Source of the DNA: CAVVPY01 sp963750295 | Lineage (GTDB): Bacteria; Actinomycetota; Actinomycetes; Mycobacteriales; Jatrophihabitantaceae | Length of the DNA stretch: 64,000 bases | Assembly (NCBI GenBank): GCA_963750295.1 | Contig: CAVVPY010000001.1 | Location: 1,488,001 to 1,552,000 of the forward strand | Direction: 5' to 3' | In this document: positions 50,686 to 59,629 of the stretch, one piece after another | How positions within the stretch are numbered: the first letter of the stretch is position 1 | How the letters are laid out: every line of letters starts with the position of its first letter | Notes under the pieces: model-generated | What the model was told of the DNA's origin: nothing | Seen by the model: only the letters and a program-made list of their open reading frames with translations | Databases searched by the model: none | Position numbers and translations under genes: made by a program

Positions 50686-52292
50686 GGTCCAGCCCACGGG
50701 CGAGACTCACCGAACCGATTCGGTCGGTCGCGCGCCGGGCGCGTCGCAGATACGAAGGCACGCCGCTCAGGGTGAAGCTGGTGGCCATCGTGCTGCTACT
50801 CGTCGTCGGCGCGCTGGCTGGCTCCGGCGTCGCGGCGGCGGCCACTTTGCATTCCTACCTCATCGGCCGGGTCGACTCGCAACTCGCGTCGGTGAGGCAG
50901 CCGATCACCGAGCACGATCTCGGTCAGACCGCGGCACAGGGAAACGCCGATCAAGGCGGCAAGGACGGCGGCCAATTCAAGCTGCCCAGCGCCTACGTCG
51001 TCGAGGTCACCAATGCCGCCGGCGAGGTCGTCCTGCCCCCTACGAGCAATCTGCCGGACAGCGAGGAGCCGCTGCCGCGGCTGCCGCAACTCGTCCCGCC
51101 CAAGACCCCTCGCACGTTCACCGTCCATGCCGTTCGCGGAGATCAATCGTGGCGAGTTCTCGCGGCCCCGATCACGCTGTCCGACGGATCCACCGGAACC
51201 TTGCTCATCGCGCAGAGCCTCGGCGACGTGCAGAAGACGATCAACCGGTTGGCCTTGCTCTTCCTCGGCCTCGGTGCAGTTGCCGTCGTGGTCCTGGCCG
51301 GGGTCGGCTACGTCGTCGTCCGCGTCAGCTTGCGCCCGTTGCGCGAGGTGGAGCACACGGCTGGACGCATCGCAGGCGGTGACCTCTCGTGCCGTGTGCC
51401 CGAGCAGGACGCGCGTACGGAGGTGGGTCAGTTGGCGGGAGCGCTGAACACGATGCTCACCGAGATCGAAACCGCGTTCGCCGAACGCGCCGCCTCGGAA
51501 GCGGCGGCGCGCCGGTCGGAGGACCAGATGCGCCGGTCGGAGGCCCAGGCGCGGCTCTCGGAGGAACGGATGCGCCGATTCATTGCCGACGCCAGCCACG
51601 AGTTGCGAACACCCCTGACCTCGATCCGCGGTTTCGCCGAGCTGTACCGGCAGGGCGCCGCCAAACGGCCTGAGGACGTGCGCCGCGCGATGGGTCGCAT
51701 CGAGGATGAGGCCAAGCGCATGGGCTTGCTCGTCGAGGACCTGCTGCTGCTGGCTCGCCTGGACGAGGAGCGACCGCTCGACCAGGCTCCGGTCGACGTG
51801 CTGGCCCTGGCCAACGACGCGGTCCACGACGCCCAGGCCAGCGATCCTGAACGACACATCACGCTCGAGGTGGTTTCGACCGACCCGCCGCCGGTCGTCA
51901 TCGGTGATGAGGCACGGTTACGGCAGGTCCTGGGAAATCTGCTGACGAACACGCGGAAACACACCCCACCCGGGACGCAGGTGACAGTCCGTGTCAGCAC
52001 CGGACTCGACCCTGGTTCCGACTTGCCGGTCGTGACTCTCGAGGTCGCTGACGAGGGTCCGGGCATGACCAGTGAGCACGCTGCGCGTGTGTTCGAACGG
52101 TTCTTCCGGGCTGATTCCGCGCGTAACCGCAGCGCGGGCAACACCGGGCTCGGGCTGGCGATCGTTGCCGCTCTCGTCGCCGGGCACGGTGGAACGGTCG
52201 ACGTCCTAACCGCCCCCGGTGCCGGGGCCCGCTTCCGGGTGACGCTCCCCCTTGCGGCAGTGCCAACGGCCGGCACGCCAACGGTGGATTGA
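50682..52292 (+). CDS. Membrane sensor histidine kinase
   Basis: This 536-residue kinase has TM1 (~32-55), an extracytoplasmic sensor loop of ~135 residues, TM2 (~190-212), HAMP (~213-265) and a coiled segment rich in RRSEAQ repeats (~270-300). HisKA contains the phospho-His in 'DASHELRTPLTSIRGFAELY', and the HATPase has N box 'LGNLLTNTRKHTPPG', G1 'DEGPGM' and G2 'GNTGLGLAIVAALV'. It is the partner of the preceding response regulator. The sensor loop contains no recognised domain, so the signal is unknown. Confidence 0.95.
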   Translation: MRSSPRARLTEPIRSVARRARRRYEGTPLRVKLVAIVLLLVVGALAGSGVAAAATLHSYLIGRVDSQLASVRQPITEHDLGQTAAQGNADQGGKDGGQFKLPSAYVVEVTNAAGEVVLPPTSNLPDSEEPLPRLPQLVPPKTPRTFTVHAVRGDQSWRVLAAPITLSDGSTGTLLIAQSLGDVQKTINRLALLFLGLGAVAVVVLAGVGYVVVRVSLRPLREVEHTAGRIAGGDLSCRVPEQDARTEVGQLAGALNTMLTEIETAFAERAASEAAARRSEDQMRRSEAQARLSEERMRRFIADASHELRTPLTSIRGFAELYRQGAAKRPEDVRRAMGRIEDEAKRMGLLVEDLLLLARLDEERPLDQAPVDVLALANDAVHDAQASDPERHITLEVVSTDPPPVVIGDEARLRQVLGNLLTNTRKHTPPGTQVTVRVSTGLDPGSDLPVVTLEVADEGPGMTSEHAARVFERFFRADSARNRSAGNTGLGLAIVAALVAGHGGTVDVLTAPGAGARFRVTLPLAAVPTAGTPTVD

Positions 52293-52329
52293 CAGCCAAT
52301 CGCCAGGTTGACGGGAGCGGCCGCCCAGG
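52292..52329. promoter_or_regulatory. 11-bp-phased CCAGG repeats before the electron-transfer operon
   Basis: ACAGC (52292), CCAGG (52303), GGAGC (52314) and CCAGG (52325) fall on an exact 11-base period, resembling the repeats before the response-regulator gene. The last copy ends 21 bases before the next ATG. This suggests the same regulator acts here. Confidence 0.45.
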
Positions 52330-52350
52330 CTGGCACGGGACAAAGGGAGC

Positions 52351-52764
52351 ATGACTTCGACGACTCCGCCATCGCCGGCGCCGTTCGCGAGCTTGACGGT
52401 GCTCACGGTGGCGCTGCTCGGCGTGGGGACGCCGTCGCCACAGGCATTGCAGACCGCACTCGAGAACCTGTCGGCTTCACCCGGCGTGACCTGGGCGGTG
52501 GTCACCGGCGAGACCGCCGGCCCGGGCGTACAGATCGTCGTCTGCGGCAGCCCTGCTCGGATCACCGAGGCCCGCTGCCGTTGGCCGGACGCCGTGACGG
52601 TCGCTCTCGTGCCCGTGCGCGACGACGGGCCGTCGGTCATGGCCGCCCTCGACATTGGTGCAGGTGTCTGCGTCCGCGGCGAGGACCCAAGTCTCGTCGC
52701 AGCCTACGTCCGCTCGATCGCCCGGCGCCGACACCTGCTCGACGTCGCGGGAACCGAACGATGA
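52351..52764 (+). CDS. Hypothetical protein, possibly a degenerate receiver domain
   Basis: This 137-residue soluble protein has an alternating strand-helix pattern. Its second half, 'AVTVALVPVRDDGPSVMAALDIGAGVCVRGEDPSLVAAYVRSIARRR', reads like the last two strand-helix units of a receiver (VxVLTA...ALdaGAddyl-KP...l...vr...RR), but the conserved Lys-Pro is Arg-Gly. The first half has no obvious phospho-Asp motif. It is coupled by ATGA to the ferric-reductase-like gene, suggesting a regulatory or assembly role. No firm family was recognised. Confidence 0.6.
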   Translation: MTSTTPPSPAPFASLTVLTVALLGVGTPSPQALQTALENLSASPGVTWAVVTGETAGPGVQIVVCGSPARITEARCRWPDAVTVALVPVRDDGPSVMAALDIGAGVCVRGEDPSLVAAYVRSIARRRHLLDVAGTER

Positions 52765-54155
52765 CCGCGGTCGCCGATACCCGGAAACCGGCGAACCCGC
52801 CGGGCGCTGCACCAGGCCGGCCCGCGGGGCTGGCGCTGCGGACCGGCGCCCACCCCAACGCAGTGCTGGCTGTTGTCGGGGCCGGAGCGGCCGCGACGAT
52901 CGCACTGTGGTGGACCAACACCCCCTCGGTCACGGGTCTGGGTGACTGGCTGACCAATGCCGGGCGCATCTGTGGCCTGCTTGCCGGGTACGGCGTCGTC
53001 GTCCTGGTCGCGCTGATGGCTCGCATCCCGCCGCTCGAGCGGGGAATCGGTGCCGACAAGTTGGCGCGCTGGCACTCGCGCGGCGGTCGCTACACGGTCA
53101 GCCTCGTCATCGCGCACGGCCTGCTGATCGTCTGGGGCTACGCCGTCAGCGCGCACACCGACGTAGTGGCCCAGACGCACACGCTCCTGGTCAGCTACCC
53201 CGACGTACTCATGGCGACAGCCGCCGGGCTGCTGCTCGTCGGTGTCGGTGCCGTCTCCGTCCGAGCCGCCCGCCGCCGGATGCGCTACGAGACCTGGTAC
53301 TACCTGCACCTCTACACCTATCTCGCCGTCGCGCTGGCCTTCAGCCACCAGTTCTCGACCGGCGCCGAGTTCGTGACCAACGGCGCTGCCCGGCTGGTGT
53401 GGTCGGCCATGTACATCGCCGTCGGCGTCGCGATCGGGTGGTACCGCTTCGTGACCCCGATTCGCCAGGCGCTGCGGCACCGGATGCGGGTCGAGGCGGT
53501 CGTCCCCGAAGCACCCGGTGTGGTGTCCATCGTCATCGGCGGCAGGAATCTGCAAGAGCTTCAGGCCGAGTCGGGCCAGTTCTTCCGATGGCGCTTCCTC
53601 ACTCGGGAGCTCTGGGCAGCGGCCAACCCGTACTCGCTCTCCGCAGCACCACGACCGGACAAGCTGCGGATCACGGTGAAGGTCTTCGGCGAGCACAGCG
53701 CCGCGTTGTCCGACCTCCGTCCTGGCACCCGCGTGTTCGCCGAAGGCCCGTACGGCGCGATGACTGCTGCCCGCCGCCGCCGCCGCAAGGTGCTGCTCAT
53801 CGCCGGCGGAATCGGCATCACGCCGCTGCGCGCGCTGTTCCACAGCCTGCCCGCCGGGCCGCGCGACCTCACCCTGATCTACCGCAGCAGCCGTGACACC
53901 GACGTGGTGTTCCGCGACGAACTGACGGCCATCGCGCGGCAGCGCGGCGCCCGGCTGCACATCATCACCGGTCACCGGACCGAGCTCGGCTACGACCCGC
54001 TGTCATCGACGGCTCTGTCGGCCACGTTGCCCGATCTGCCAGCTCACGACGTCTTCGTCTGCGGGCCGGACGAGATGGCAACCGCCACTGTCGCCTCACT
54101 GCGCGCGGCGAAGGTGCCGCGGCGACAGATCCATCACGAGACCTTCGAGTTCTGA
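52761..54155 (+). CDS. Ferric-reductase-like transmembrane flavocytochrome with FAD/NAD(P)H domain
   Basis: This 464-residue protein has about six membrane helices (~35-245) with paired heme-ligand His residues ('WHSRGGRYTVSLVIAHGLLI' and 'YYLHLYTYLAVALAFSHQ'). A cytosolic ferredoxin-reductase module follows: FAD motif 'NPYSLSAAP', nucleotide loop 'LIAGGIGITPLRALFHSL' and C-terminal 'VFVCGPDEMATATVASL'. It would pass electrons from NAD(P)H through FAD and heme across the membrane. The FMN-binding protein and ApbE encoded next are probable acceptor and flavinylating enzyme. Confidence 0.93.
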   Translation: MTAVADTRKPANPPGAAPGRPAGLALRTGAHPNAVLAVVGAGAAATIALWWTNTPSVTGLGDWLTNAGRICGLLAGYGVVVLVALMARIPPLERGIGADKLARWHSRGGRYTVSLVIAHGLLIVWGYAVSAHTDVVAQTHTLLVSYPDVLMATAAGLLLVGVGAVSVRAARRRMRYETWYYLHLYTYLAVALAFSHQFSTGAEFVTNGAARLVWSAMYIAVGVAIGWYRFVTPIRQALRHRMRVEAVVPEAPGVVSIVIGGRNLQELQAESGQFFRWRFLTRELWAAANPYSLSAAPRPDKLRITVKVFGEHSAALSDLRPGTRVFAEGPYGAMTAARRRRRKVLLIAGGIGITPLRALFHSLPAGPRDLTLIYRSSRDTDVVFRDELTAIARQRGARLHIITGHRTELGYDPLSSTALSATLPDLPAHDVFVCGPDEMATATVASLRAAKVPRRQIHHETFEF

Positions 54156-54180
54156 CCCGCGACCACGAGAAGAGACCATC

Positions 54181-54648
54181 ATGCGCCGTGCCGTTCTCGC
54201 CCTTCTGGGCACCGTCACCGCCCTGGTGATGCTGCTGTCGTTCAAGACGCACACCGCCACCGTGGCCACCCCGCCGGCGGCCATCAGCACGCCCACTCCC
54301 GGCTCGGCGAGCGCTGCGACGCCGGCATCGTCGGCCGCGGGCACGTCGTCCCCAGTGTCGTCGACGGCGTCCACAAAGACCGTGACCGGTGCCGCGGCCG
54401 ACACTCGCTACGGACCCGTTCAGGTCCGCATCACCGTGACCAACGGAAGGATCACCAGCGCGGACGCCGTGGTGTACCCGAACGGCAGCGGGCGCGACCA
54501 GCAGATCAACAGCTCCGCCGTGCCACAGCTGAACAACGAGGCCATCAGTGCCAACAGCGCGAAGATCGACACGATCTCCGGCGCGACGTACACCAGCGTC
54601 GGCTACCTGACCTCGCTGCAAAGCGCGCTCGACCAGGCGGGTCTGTGA
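54181..54648 (+). CDS. Exported FMN-binding domain protein
   Basis: This 155-residue protein has an N-terminal signal/anchor helix (~3-22), an Ala/Ser/Thr/Pro-rich linker (~30-65), and an FMN_bind domain (~68-155: 'YGPVQVRITVTNGRITSADAVVYPNG'). The flavinylation motif 'SGATYTS' has its Thr as the covalent FMN attachment site. It should carry FMN on the outer face, receiving electrons from the flavocytochrome. The ApbE gene follows at one base, supplying the modifying enzyme. Confidence 0.94.
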   Translation: MRRAVLALLGTVTALVMLLSFKTHTATVATPPAAISTPTPGSASAATPASSAAGTSSPVSSTASTKTVTGAAADTRYGPVQVRITVTNGRITSADAVVYPNGSGRDQQINSSAVPQLNNEAISANSAKIDTISGATYTSVGYLTSLQSALDQAGL

Positions 54649-54649
54649 C

Positions 54650-55411
54650 ATGGCCGTCACGTCGCCGCCGCGCACGATCCACGTCGAACACTGCATGGGT
54701 ACAGCCTTCAGCATCGACATCCGCGACAGCGGCGACTGGAGCCAGGCGATCGACGAGGTGGTTGCGTGGTTGCACCACGTCGACGGAGTTTTCAGCACCT
54801 ACCGCACCGACAGCGACGTCAGCAGGCTCGGTCGCGGCGAAGGATCACTCGCCGATCTTGACCCTGACATCGCGGTGGTGCTCGAACTCTGCGCCGAAGT
54901 GCAGGCTGAGACCGCCGGCTGCTTCAGTGCCACCGCTGGCGGCGTCTTCGATCCCACTGGGCTGGTCAAGGGATGGGCCATCGAGCGTGCCAGCGCGTTG
55001 CTGCGCGACCGCGGCGCGCTGAACCATGCCGTGAACGGTGGCGGTGATGCCCAGCTCGCCGGATCGGCCGGCCCCGGGCGGCCGTGGACCGTCGGCGTCG
55101 TCGACCCGTGCGACGGTTCGCGAGTCCTGACCACGCTGGCCGGCGTCGACTTCGCGATCGCAACGTCCGGGACGGCCGAGCGCGGCGTCCACATCATCGA
55201 CCCGCACACGGCGCTACCGGCGACCGCACTGGCGAGCGCAACCGTCGTCGGACCCTCGCTCACCTACGCCGACGCGTACGCGACCGCCGCATTCGTCATG
55301 GGCACGGGCGCGTCACGCTGGATGGACGGCATCGATCACTACGCCGTGCTGCTCATCGATCCGGCCGGCCACTCGTCGGCCAGCACCGCCTGGCCGGGTG
55401 CTCGGCAATGA
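54650..55411 (+). CDS. apbE: FAD:protein FMN transferase (ApbE)
   Basis: This 253-residue ApbE-family protein has 'EHCMGTAFSIDI', 'HHVDGVFSTYRTDSDVSRLG', 'FDPTGLVKGWAIERASALL', nucleotide motif 'HAVNGGGDAQLAG', 'AIATSGTAERGVHIIDPHT' and the metal-binding C-terminal 'TYADAYATAAFVMG'. It transfers FMN from FAD to Thr in the SGATYT motif of the preceding protein. No signal peptide is obvious, so flavinylation may occur in the cytosol or via another export route. The stop overlaps the next gene's start. Confidence 0.94.
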   Translation: MAVTSPPRTIHVEHCMGTAFSIDIRDSGDWSQAIDEVVAWLHHVDGVFSTYRTDSDVSRLGRGEGSLADLDPDIAVVLELCAEVQAETAGCFSATAGGVFDPTGLVKGWAIERASALLRDRGALNHAVNGGGDAQLAGSAGPGRPWTVGVVDPCDGSRVLTTLAGVDFAIATSGTAERGVHIIDPHTALPATALASATVVGPSLTYADAYATAAFVMGTGASRWMDGIDHYAVLLIDPAGHSSASTAWPGARQ

Positions 55412-56445
55412 CGCTGGTGAAGGCAACGACGGGGTCGCGACCACAGCTCGCCGTGCTGGCCGTCCTTGTGGCCGCCGCCGCCGCGATCGTGCCCACGTGG
55501 GCGACCACCGACCTGCCGGCGGACACAGCGTCAGCGTTGGCCGGACTCTGGGTGCGGATGGCTGCCCTGACGTGGCTGACGGTGGCATGCCTCGTCGCCA
55601 CCGCGGTACTGCACTGTGCGGCCGCCGCAACCGCCACCCGCTTGGCCGCCGGGGTGCGGCTGCCGTTCGGGGAAATGGTCGCCGTCCAACTCGCAGCGTC
55701 GACCGCGAACCGCCTGACCCCCGCCGGCCTCGGCGGGGCCATCGTCACCGGCCGATACTTCAGCCGACGCGGACGACTGCAGGTAGTGCAGGCCGTCGCC
55801 GCAGTGTCGACGCTGACATTGCTCGGCAGCGTCGCAGACGTGCTCGCGTTCGCCGGCATCATTGGGCTAGGCACGCTTGCCGGACTGGCCGGCGCCAGCG
55901 GTGAGCTACCGCTGCTGGCCAGCAAGCTCGGCGGCGTCCTACCGGTCCCCGCCGGCTGGTGGCTGTGGGGCGCGGCCGGGGCGGGTGCCCTGGTCGTCGC
56001 CGCGGCGGCCACGCCCCGTTGCCGCAACAGCGAGCGGGTGGGTCGCATCGCCGGCGCGATGCGCACCTATCGCACCAGCGTCGGAGCGCTGGCGCGTCGG
56101 CCGCGCCGGCTCCTGGCGCTGTTGGGAGCCTCGGCCGCGACCACGCTGTCGCTGGCCGCCGGCTTCGCTGCGGTGGCCACGCTCGGTGCCGCCGGGTTGC
56201 CGGCGCGAGGCTTCTGCGCCCTGATGATCGGCTACATGATCGCGGCGGCGGCGGGGAACGCACTGCCCACCCCGGGTGGCATCGGCACGACCGACGCGGC
56301 CCTGGTAGGAGTCCTTGTCGCGGCTCGAATGCCCGCAACGAACGCGATCGCCGTCGTCATCTCGTTCCGGCTGATCACCTTCTGGGCTCCCGCAGTGATC
56401 GGCCTGGGCGCAGCCCGGACGCTCCGGCGACGCGGCGCACTGTGA
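55408..56445 (+). CDS. UPF0104/lysylphosphatidylglycerol synthase TM-domain membrane protein
   Basis: This 345-residue protein has about eight membrane helices and the LPG_synthase_TM features 'VAVQLAASTANRLTPAGLGGAIVTGRYFSRRG' and 'GYMIAAAAGNALPTPGGIGTTDAALVGVLVAARMP', followed by 'AIAVVISFRLITFWAPAVIGLG'. It lacks the cytosolic MprF synthase domain, so a flippase-like or uncharacterised role is likely. Coupling to apbE (ATGA) places it in the flavin electron-transfer operon, an unusual partner that might move a lipid or quinone-like molecule; that is inference. Confidence 0.88.
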   Translation: MTLVKATTGSRPQLAVLAVLVAAAAAIVPTWATTDLPADTASALAGLWVRMAALTWLTVACLVATAVLHCAAAATATRLAAGVRLPFGEMVAVQLAASTANRLTPAGLGGAIVTGRYFSRRGRLQVVQAVAAVSTLTLLGSVADVLAFAGIIGLGTLAGLAGASGELPLLASKLGGVLPVPAGWWLWGAAGAGALVVAAAATPRCRNSERVGRIAGAMRTYRTSVGALARRPRRLLALLGASAATTLSLAAGFAAVATLGAAGLPARGFCALMIGYMIAAAAGNALPTPGGIGTTDAALVGVLVAARMPATNAIAVVISFRLITFWAPAVIGLGAARTLRRRGAL

Positions 56446-56871
56446 GCGATCGCCGCCCGCATACCGTTCAACCTCACGACAGGACCACCCGGTATTCGCG
56501 CGGGACGCGACCTATTGCCACGCCCAGCGCGGGCCGTCCTTCTCGGCGCAGTTCCGAGACGGCCCCTTCGCGCCCGTGGCCCACGCAGCTCCCGGGAAGA
56601 CCAACCGCACGAGGAGCGTTTCGCCTTCCGACCGAAAGGACACGCTGATGTCTCGCTCCCGTCTCCGCTTTCCGAGTACCGGTTCGGCCCTGATGTTGCT
56701 GAGCACCGCCCGCTCGGCCGTGGAACCCGCTGACCAACGGACGCCGGCCGCCCCCGCGACGACCACCGCCGTCTGCCGGTCGGGACGGTCGTCACCCGCG
56801 TCAGGGTCGTGACCACGCCGGCGGCGACCACGAGCGATCCGTTCTCACGAAGCCGAACTGCACCGAGCGCC
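56446..56871. other. Intergenic region downstream of the electron-transfer operon
   Basis: These 426 bases contain one short forward frame with a fair ribosome site (ATG 56648, start MSRSRLRFPSTGSALMLLSTA, stop 56810-56812), but its Arg/Ser/Pro-rich product looks non-functional. It may be the decayed beginning of a secreted protein. No RNA gene or repeat was seen. Confidence 0.35.
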
Positions 56872-59334
56872 TTACCGCGTGCCGTGCACGCGGACCTCCC
56901 AGACGCCGCGACCGTAGGTGCCGGCGCGGACAAGACTTCCGTCCGGTGCGACGTACAGGTCCGACACGTACGCGTGGGGCAGGCCTGCGCCGAAGGGCTG
57001 CCAGCTCGCCCCACCGTCGGTGGTGCGGAAGACGCCGATCCACGTGCCCGCGTAGACGGTGAGACCGGACGGATCGCTGAGATCAGGAGTGAGCTTCACG
57101 ACGGGCAAGTCAGGCAGCCCGGCTCCGGCCGGATTCCAGGTCAGGCCGCCGTCTGACGAGCGCACCACCCGGACCGCTCCCTCAGCCTGGTTCTCGGAAC
57201 CGACGTAGATCACCGAGTCGTGTGCCCAGGCGAGCGTGTAGTTGAAGCCGCCGTAGCCGGGCACGTCGAGCAGGTGCGAGGTCGACCACGAGGCACCGCC
57301 GTCGTGCGTGATGTGGACCAGGCCGCCGTAGTCGCCGACGGCCACACCGTCGATGCTCCGCGGGTCGACCGCGAGATTCATCGGCGAGGATCTGGTCACC
57401 GGCGGCCCTGATGGGTCAGCGCTGAGGATCGGTGTCCAGGTGATCCCAGCGTCGGTCGTCCGCAGCACCTCGTGCTGGGTGTAGGTGTAGAACACGCGGC
57501 TGTGCGGATCTGCCGCAGCGCTGGCCGCGACGAGCGGCGTGTAGAACCAGGCGTCGTCGTCAAAGTCGCGGGTGAGGTCCCATCTGCTCAGCTGGTTCGG
57601 GTTCGCGTACGTCGAGCGGAAGATGCCGCCGTCCTCGAACGTGCCCAGGTTGGTGTGGGCGTTCGCCTGCCCGATGGCCGGCACCATGCCGTCCCCGCCG
57701 AGAAGCTCGTTGAACGCGGTGCTGTTTCCCTTGCGCAGCAGCGTGCCGGTGTCCTGAGTGCCGACAAGGATCTTCTGCGGATCCGCTGGGCTCGACGCGA
57801 GACCGTAGATCGCCGCAGTGGTGATCCCGTCATTGCGATCGAAGTTCCAGCTCGCGCCTCCGTCGGTCGACGTGGCGAGCCCGCCGTCGTTGCCGACCAC
57901 GAGCATCGGCTTCGTCCCGGGAACGTAGGTCGCCGTGTGCTCGTCCGCGTGCAGGTACGGCAAGCCGTAGGCAGCGAGCCACTGGGTCATCAACCGCCAG
58001 CTCGACCCGCCGTCGGTCGTCTTCGCGGTGTAGAGGTCACCACCGATGAACACGGTGTTGCGCGTCGGATCGGTGGGATCGACCCAGATCAGCTGGTCGT
58101 ACCAGGCTTGATAGCTGGCGACCACGACCGTCGGCTCCTCGGGCGTCGGATTCAGCGGAGCAGTGCTCGTCGTGTTCAGCGCGGTCCAGGTCCACCCGCC
58201 GTCGGTGGAGCGGAACACGTCACGCTGGTAGAACTCGTCGGGGTACGCCCAGCCCTGGAAGGCGTAGACGACGCTGTCGCCCGGCACACCGACCGCGAGC
58301 GTTGCCCGTCCGCCGGCCGAGAATCCGACGCCGTCGTGGTCGTCGACAGCCCAGGTGGCACCGTGATCACTCGAGAGGGCAACGAACCCGTTGCCGGAGT
58401 CGAGCACACCGCCGGTCCCGGCGGAGACAACCCAGCCGGCGCTGGTCCGCGCGATGCTCCACACCGTCGTGCCGAAGAAGATCCGGTCGTCGACGGCCGT
58501 GGAACCGCCGCCGGTCGACCCGCGTTGGATCGCCCAATACGTCCTTCCGCCATCGGTGGAGCGGAAGAGCCCGTTGTCCGTCGCGATCATGACGATGTCC
58601 TTGCGGGCGGTGGTGTCGACGGCGATGTCGGTGACCATCGTTGCGGCGGGCAACGGGATCGGTCTCGACCAGGTGGCACCGCCGTCGGTCGACTTGACCA
58701 TCAACCCGCCCAGCGACGGCCGGTTGTCGAACGGGTCACCGAGACCGAGATAGAGCGTGTCGGGCGACGAGCCGAACGCGATCGAGCCCGACGAGACACT
58801 GATGAGCCGGTCGGTCAGCGGCGACCAGGACGGATGCGTGGCGTGGAAGTTCGTCGACTTCCACAGCCCACCCGCGCCGTACAACACGTACACGACGTTC
58901 GAGTCGCGCGGATCGACCAGAATCTTGCGGACGCGACCGTTCTCGTCCGCGTTGAGCTGGATCGGCCCGTCGTAGCCGTCGACCCGCTCGTGCAGGACGG
59001 TGGTCGGACCGAGCTGTTGCCAGACCGGCGTGCCGACGCGCGGCGTGCCACCCGGAGCCTGGGCGGGGTATCGCGCATCCAGCCGAGCCGCCTGCGCGGC
59101 GACGCGCGCCGTGAGATCGGGTGGCGAGGGGACCTCCTGTGCGGCGCGTGCGGCCCTCAGCCGCGCGAGGGGTCTCGGGCCGGTTGCACGCGAAGCGGTC
59201 CTCGACGGCATGTGCGGCCGCGAGCCCGCGGCCGGGGCCGTCGCGCGAGCGGTCCCACCCGCATATCCAGCCAGAACAGCCAACAGCGACGCGGCGACGG
59301 ACCAGCGTCCTGCGCGCCAGGTAGATGTGGCCAT
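56872..59334 (-). CDS. Secreted BNR/sialidase-like multi-bladed propeller protein
   Basis: This 820-residue protein has a signal peptide (~1-32) and at least ten Asp-box motifs (S-x-D-x-G-x-T/S-W), for example 'STDGGATWSR', 'SSDHGATWAV', 'STDGGWTWTA', 'TTDGGSSWRL', 'THDGGASWST', 'SSDGGLTWNP' and 'TTDGGASWQP'. These repeats mark beta-propellers of the sialidase/Vps10/xyloglucanase type. The catalytic residues of sialidases are not evident, so binding or glycan hydrolysis cannot be decided. The C-terminus ends in a final blade strand ('GTYGRGVWEVRVHG') without anchor. A small palindrome GTTAT-5-ATAAC lies just upstream (59343-59357). Confidence 0.88.
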   Translation of the reverse strand: MATSTWRAGRWSVAASLLAVLAGYAGGTARATAPAAGSRPHMPSRTASRATGPRPLARLRAARAAQEVPSPPDLTARVAAQAARLDARYPAQAPGGTPRVGTPVWQQLGPTTVLHERVDGYDGPIQLNADENGRVRKILVDPRDSNVVYVLYGAGGLWKSTNFHATHPSWSPLTDRLISVSSGSIAFGSSPDTLYLGLGDPFDNRPSLGGLMVKSTDGGATWSRPIPLPAATMVTDIAVDTTARKDIVMIATDNGLFRSTDGGRTYWAIQRGSTGGGSTAVDDRIFFGTTVWSIARTSAGWVVSAGTGGVLDSGNGFVALSSDHGATWAVDDHDGVGFSAGGRATLAVGVPGDSVVYAFQGWAYPDEFYQRDVFRSTDGGWTWTALNTTSTAPLNPTPEEPTVVVASYQAWYDQLIWVDPTDPTRNTVFIGGDLYTAKTTDGGSSWRLMTQWLAAYGLPYLHADEHTATYVPGTKPMLVVGNDGGLATSTDGGASWNFDRNDGITTAAIYGLASSPADPQKILVGTQDTGTLLRKGNSTAFNELLGGDGMVPAIGQANAHTNLGTFEDGGIFRSTYANPNQLSRWDLTRDFDDDAWFYTPLVAASAAADPHSRVFYTYTQHEVLRTTDAGITWTPILSADPSGPPVTRSSPMNLAVDPRSIDGVAVGDYGGLVHITHDGGASWSTSHLLDVPGYGGFNYTLAWAHDSVIYVGSENQAEGAVRVVRSSDGGLTWNPAGAGLPDLPVVKLTPDLSDPSGLTVYAGTWIGVFRTTDGGASWQPFGAGLPHAYVSDLYVAPDGSLVRAGTYGRGVWEVRVHGTR

Positions 59335-59417
59335 GGTGGCGAGTTATAGGGCATAACCCGTCGCGCCGCATCAGGCAAAGTAGACGAACTTTCGGCCTAA
59401 ACCATCGACTCGTCCGG

Positions 59418-59606
59418 TCAGGTGTGCGATCGCAGCGCGTCCGCGAGCGCGTCGACGGCGGCGGCCGTCAGCCGCTCCAGTTCAAGACGGAGCGGCGTGG
59501 GCCAGGTGGAGTCGCAATACCTACCAGGCGCACCCCGCGGCTGCCTCATTGGTTTCTCCCGGACGACGCGTGGGCCCGCGGAGATGCACGCCGTGGATGT
59601 GATCAT
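59418..59606 (-). pseudogene. C-terminal remnant of an unidentified gene
   Basis: The end of this reverse frame, 'STWPTPLRLELERLTAAAVDALADALRSHT', has coding character and a natural stop at 59418. It lacks a credible start or upstream domain. It may be the tail of a lost regulator or enzyme; no family is assignable. Confidence 0.35.
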
Positions 59607-59629
59607 CGGTTGCCGTACTCAAAGCCGGC

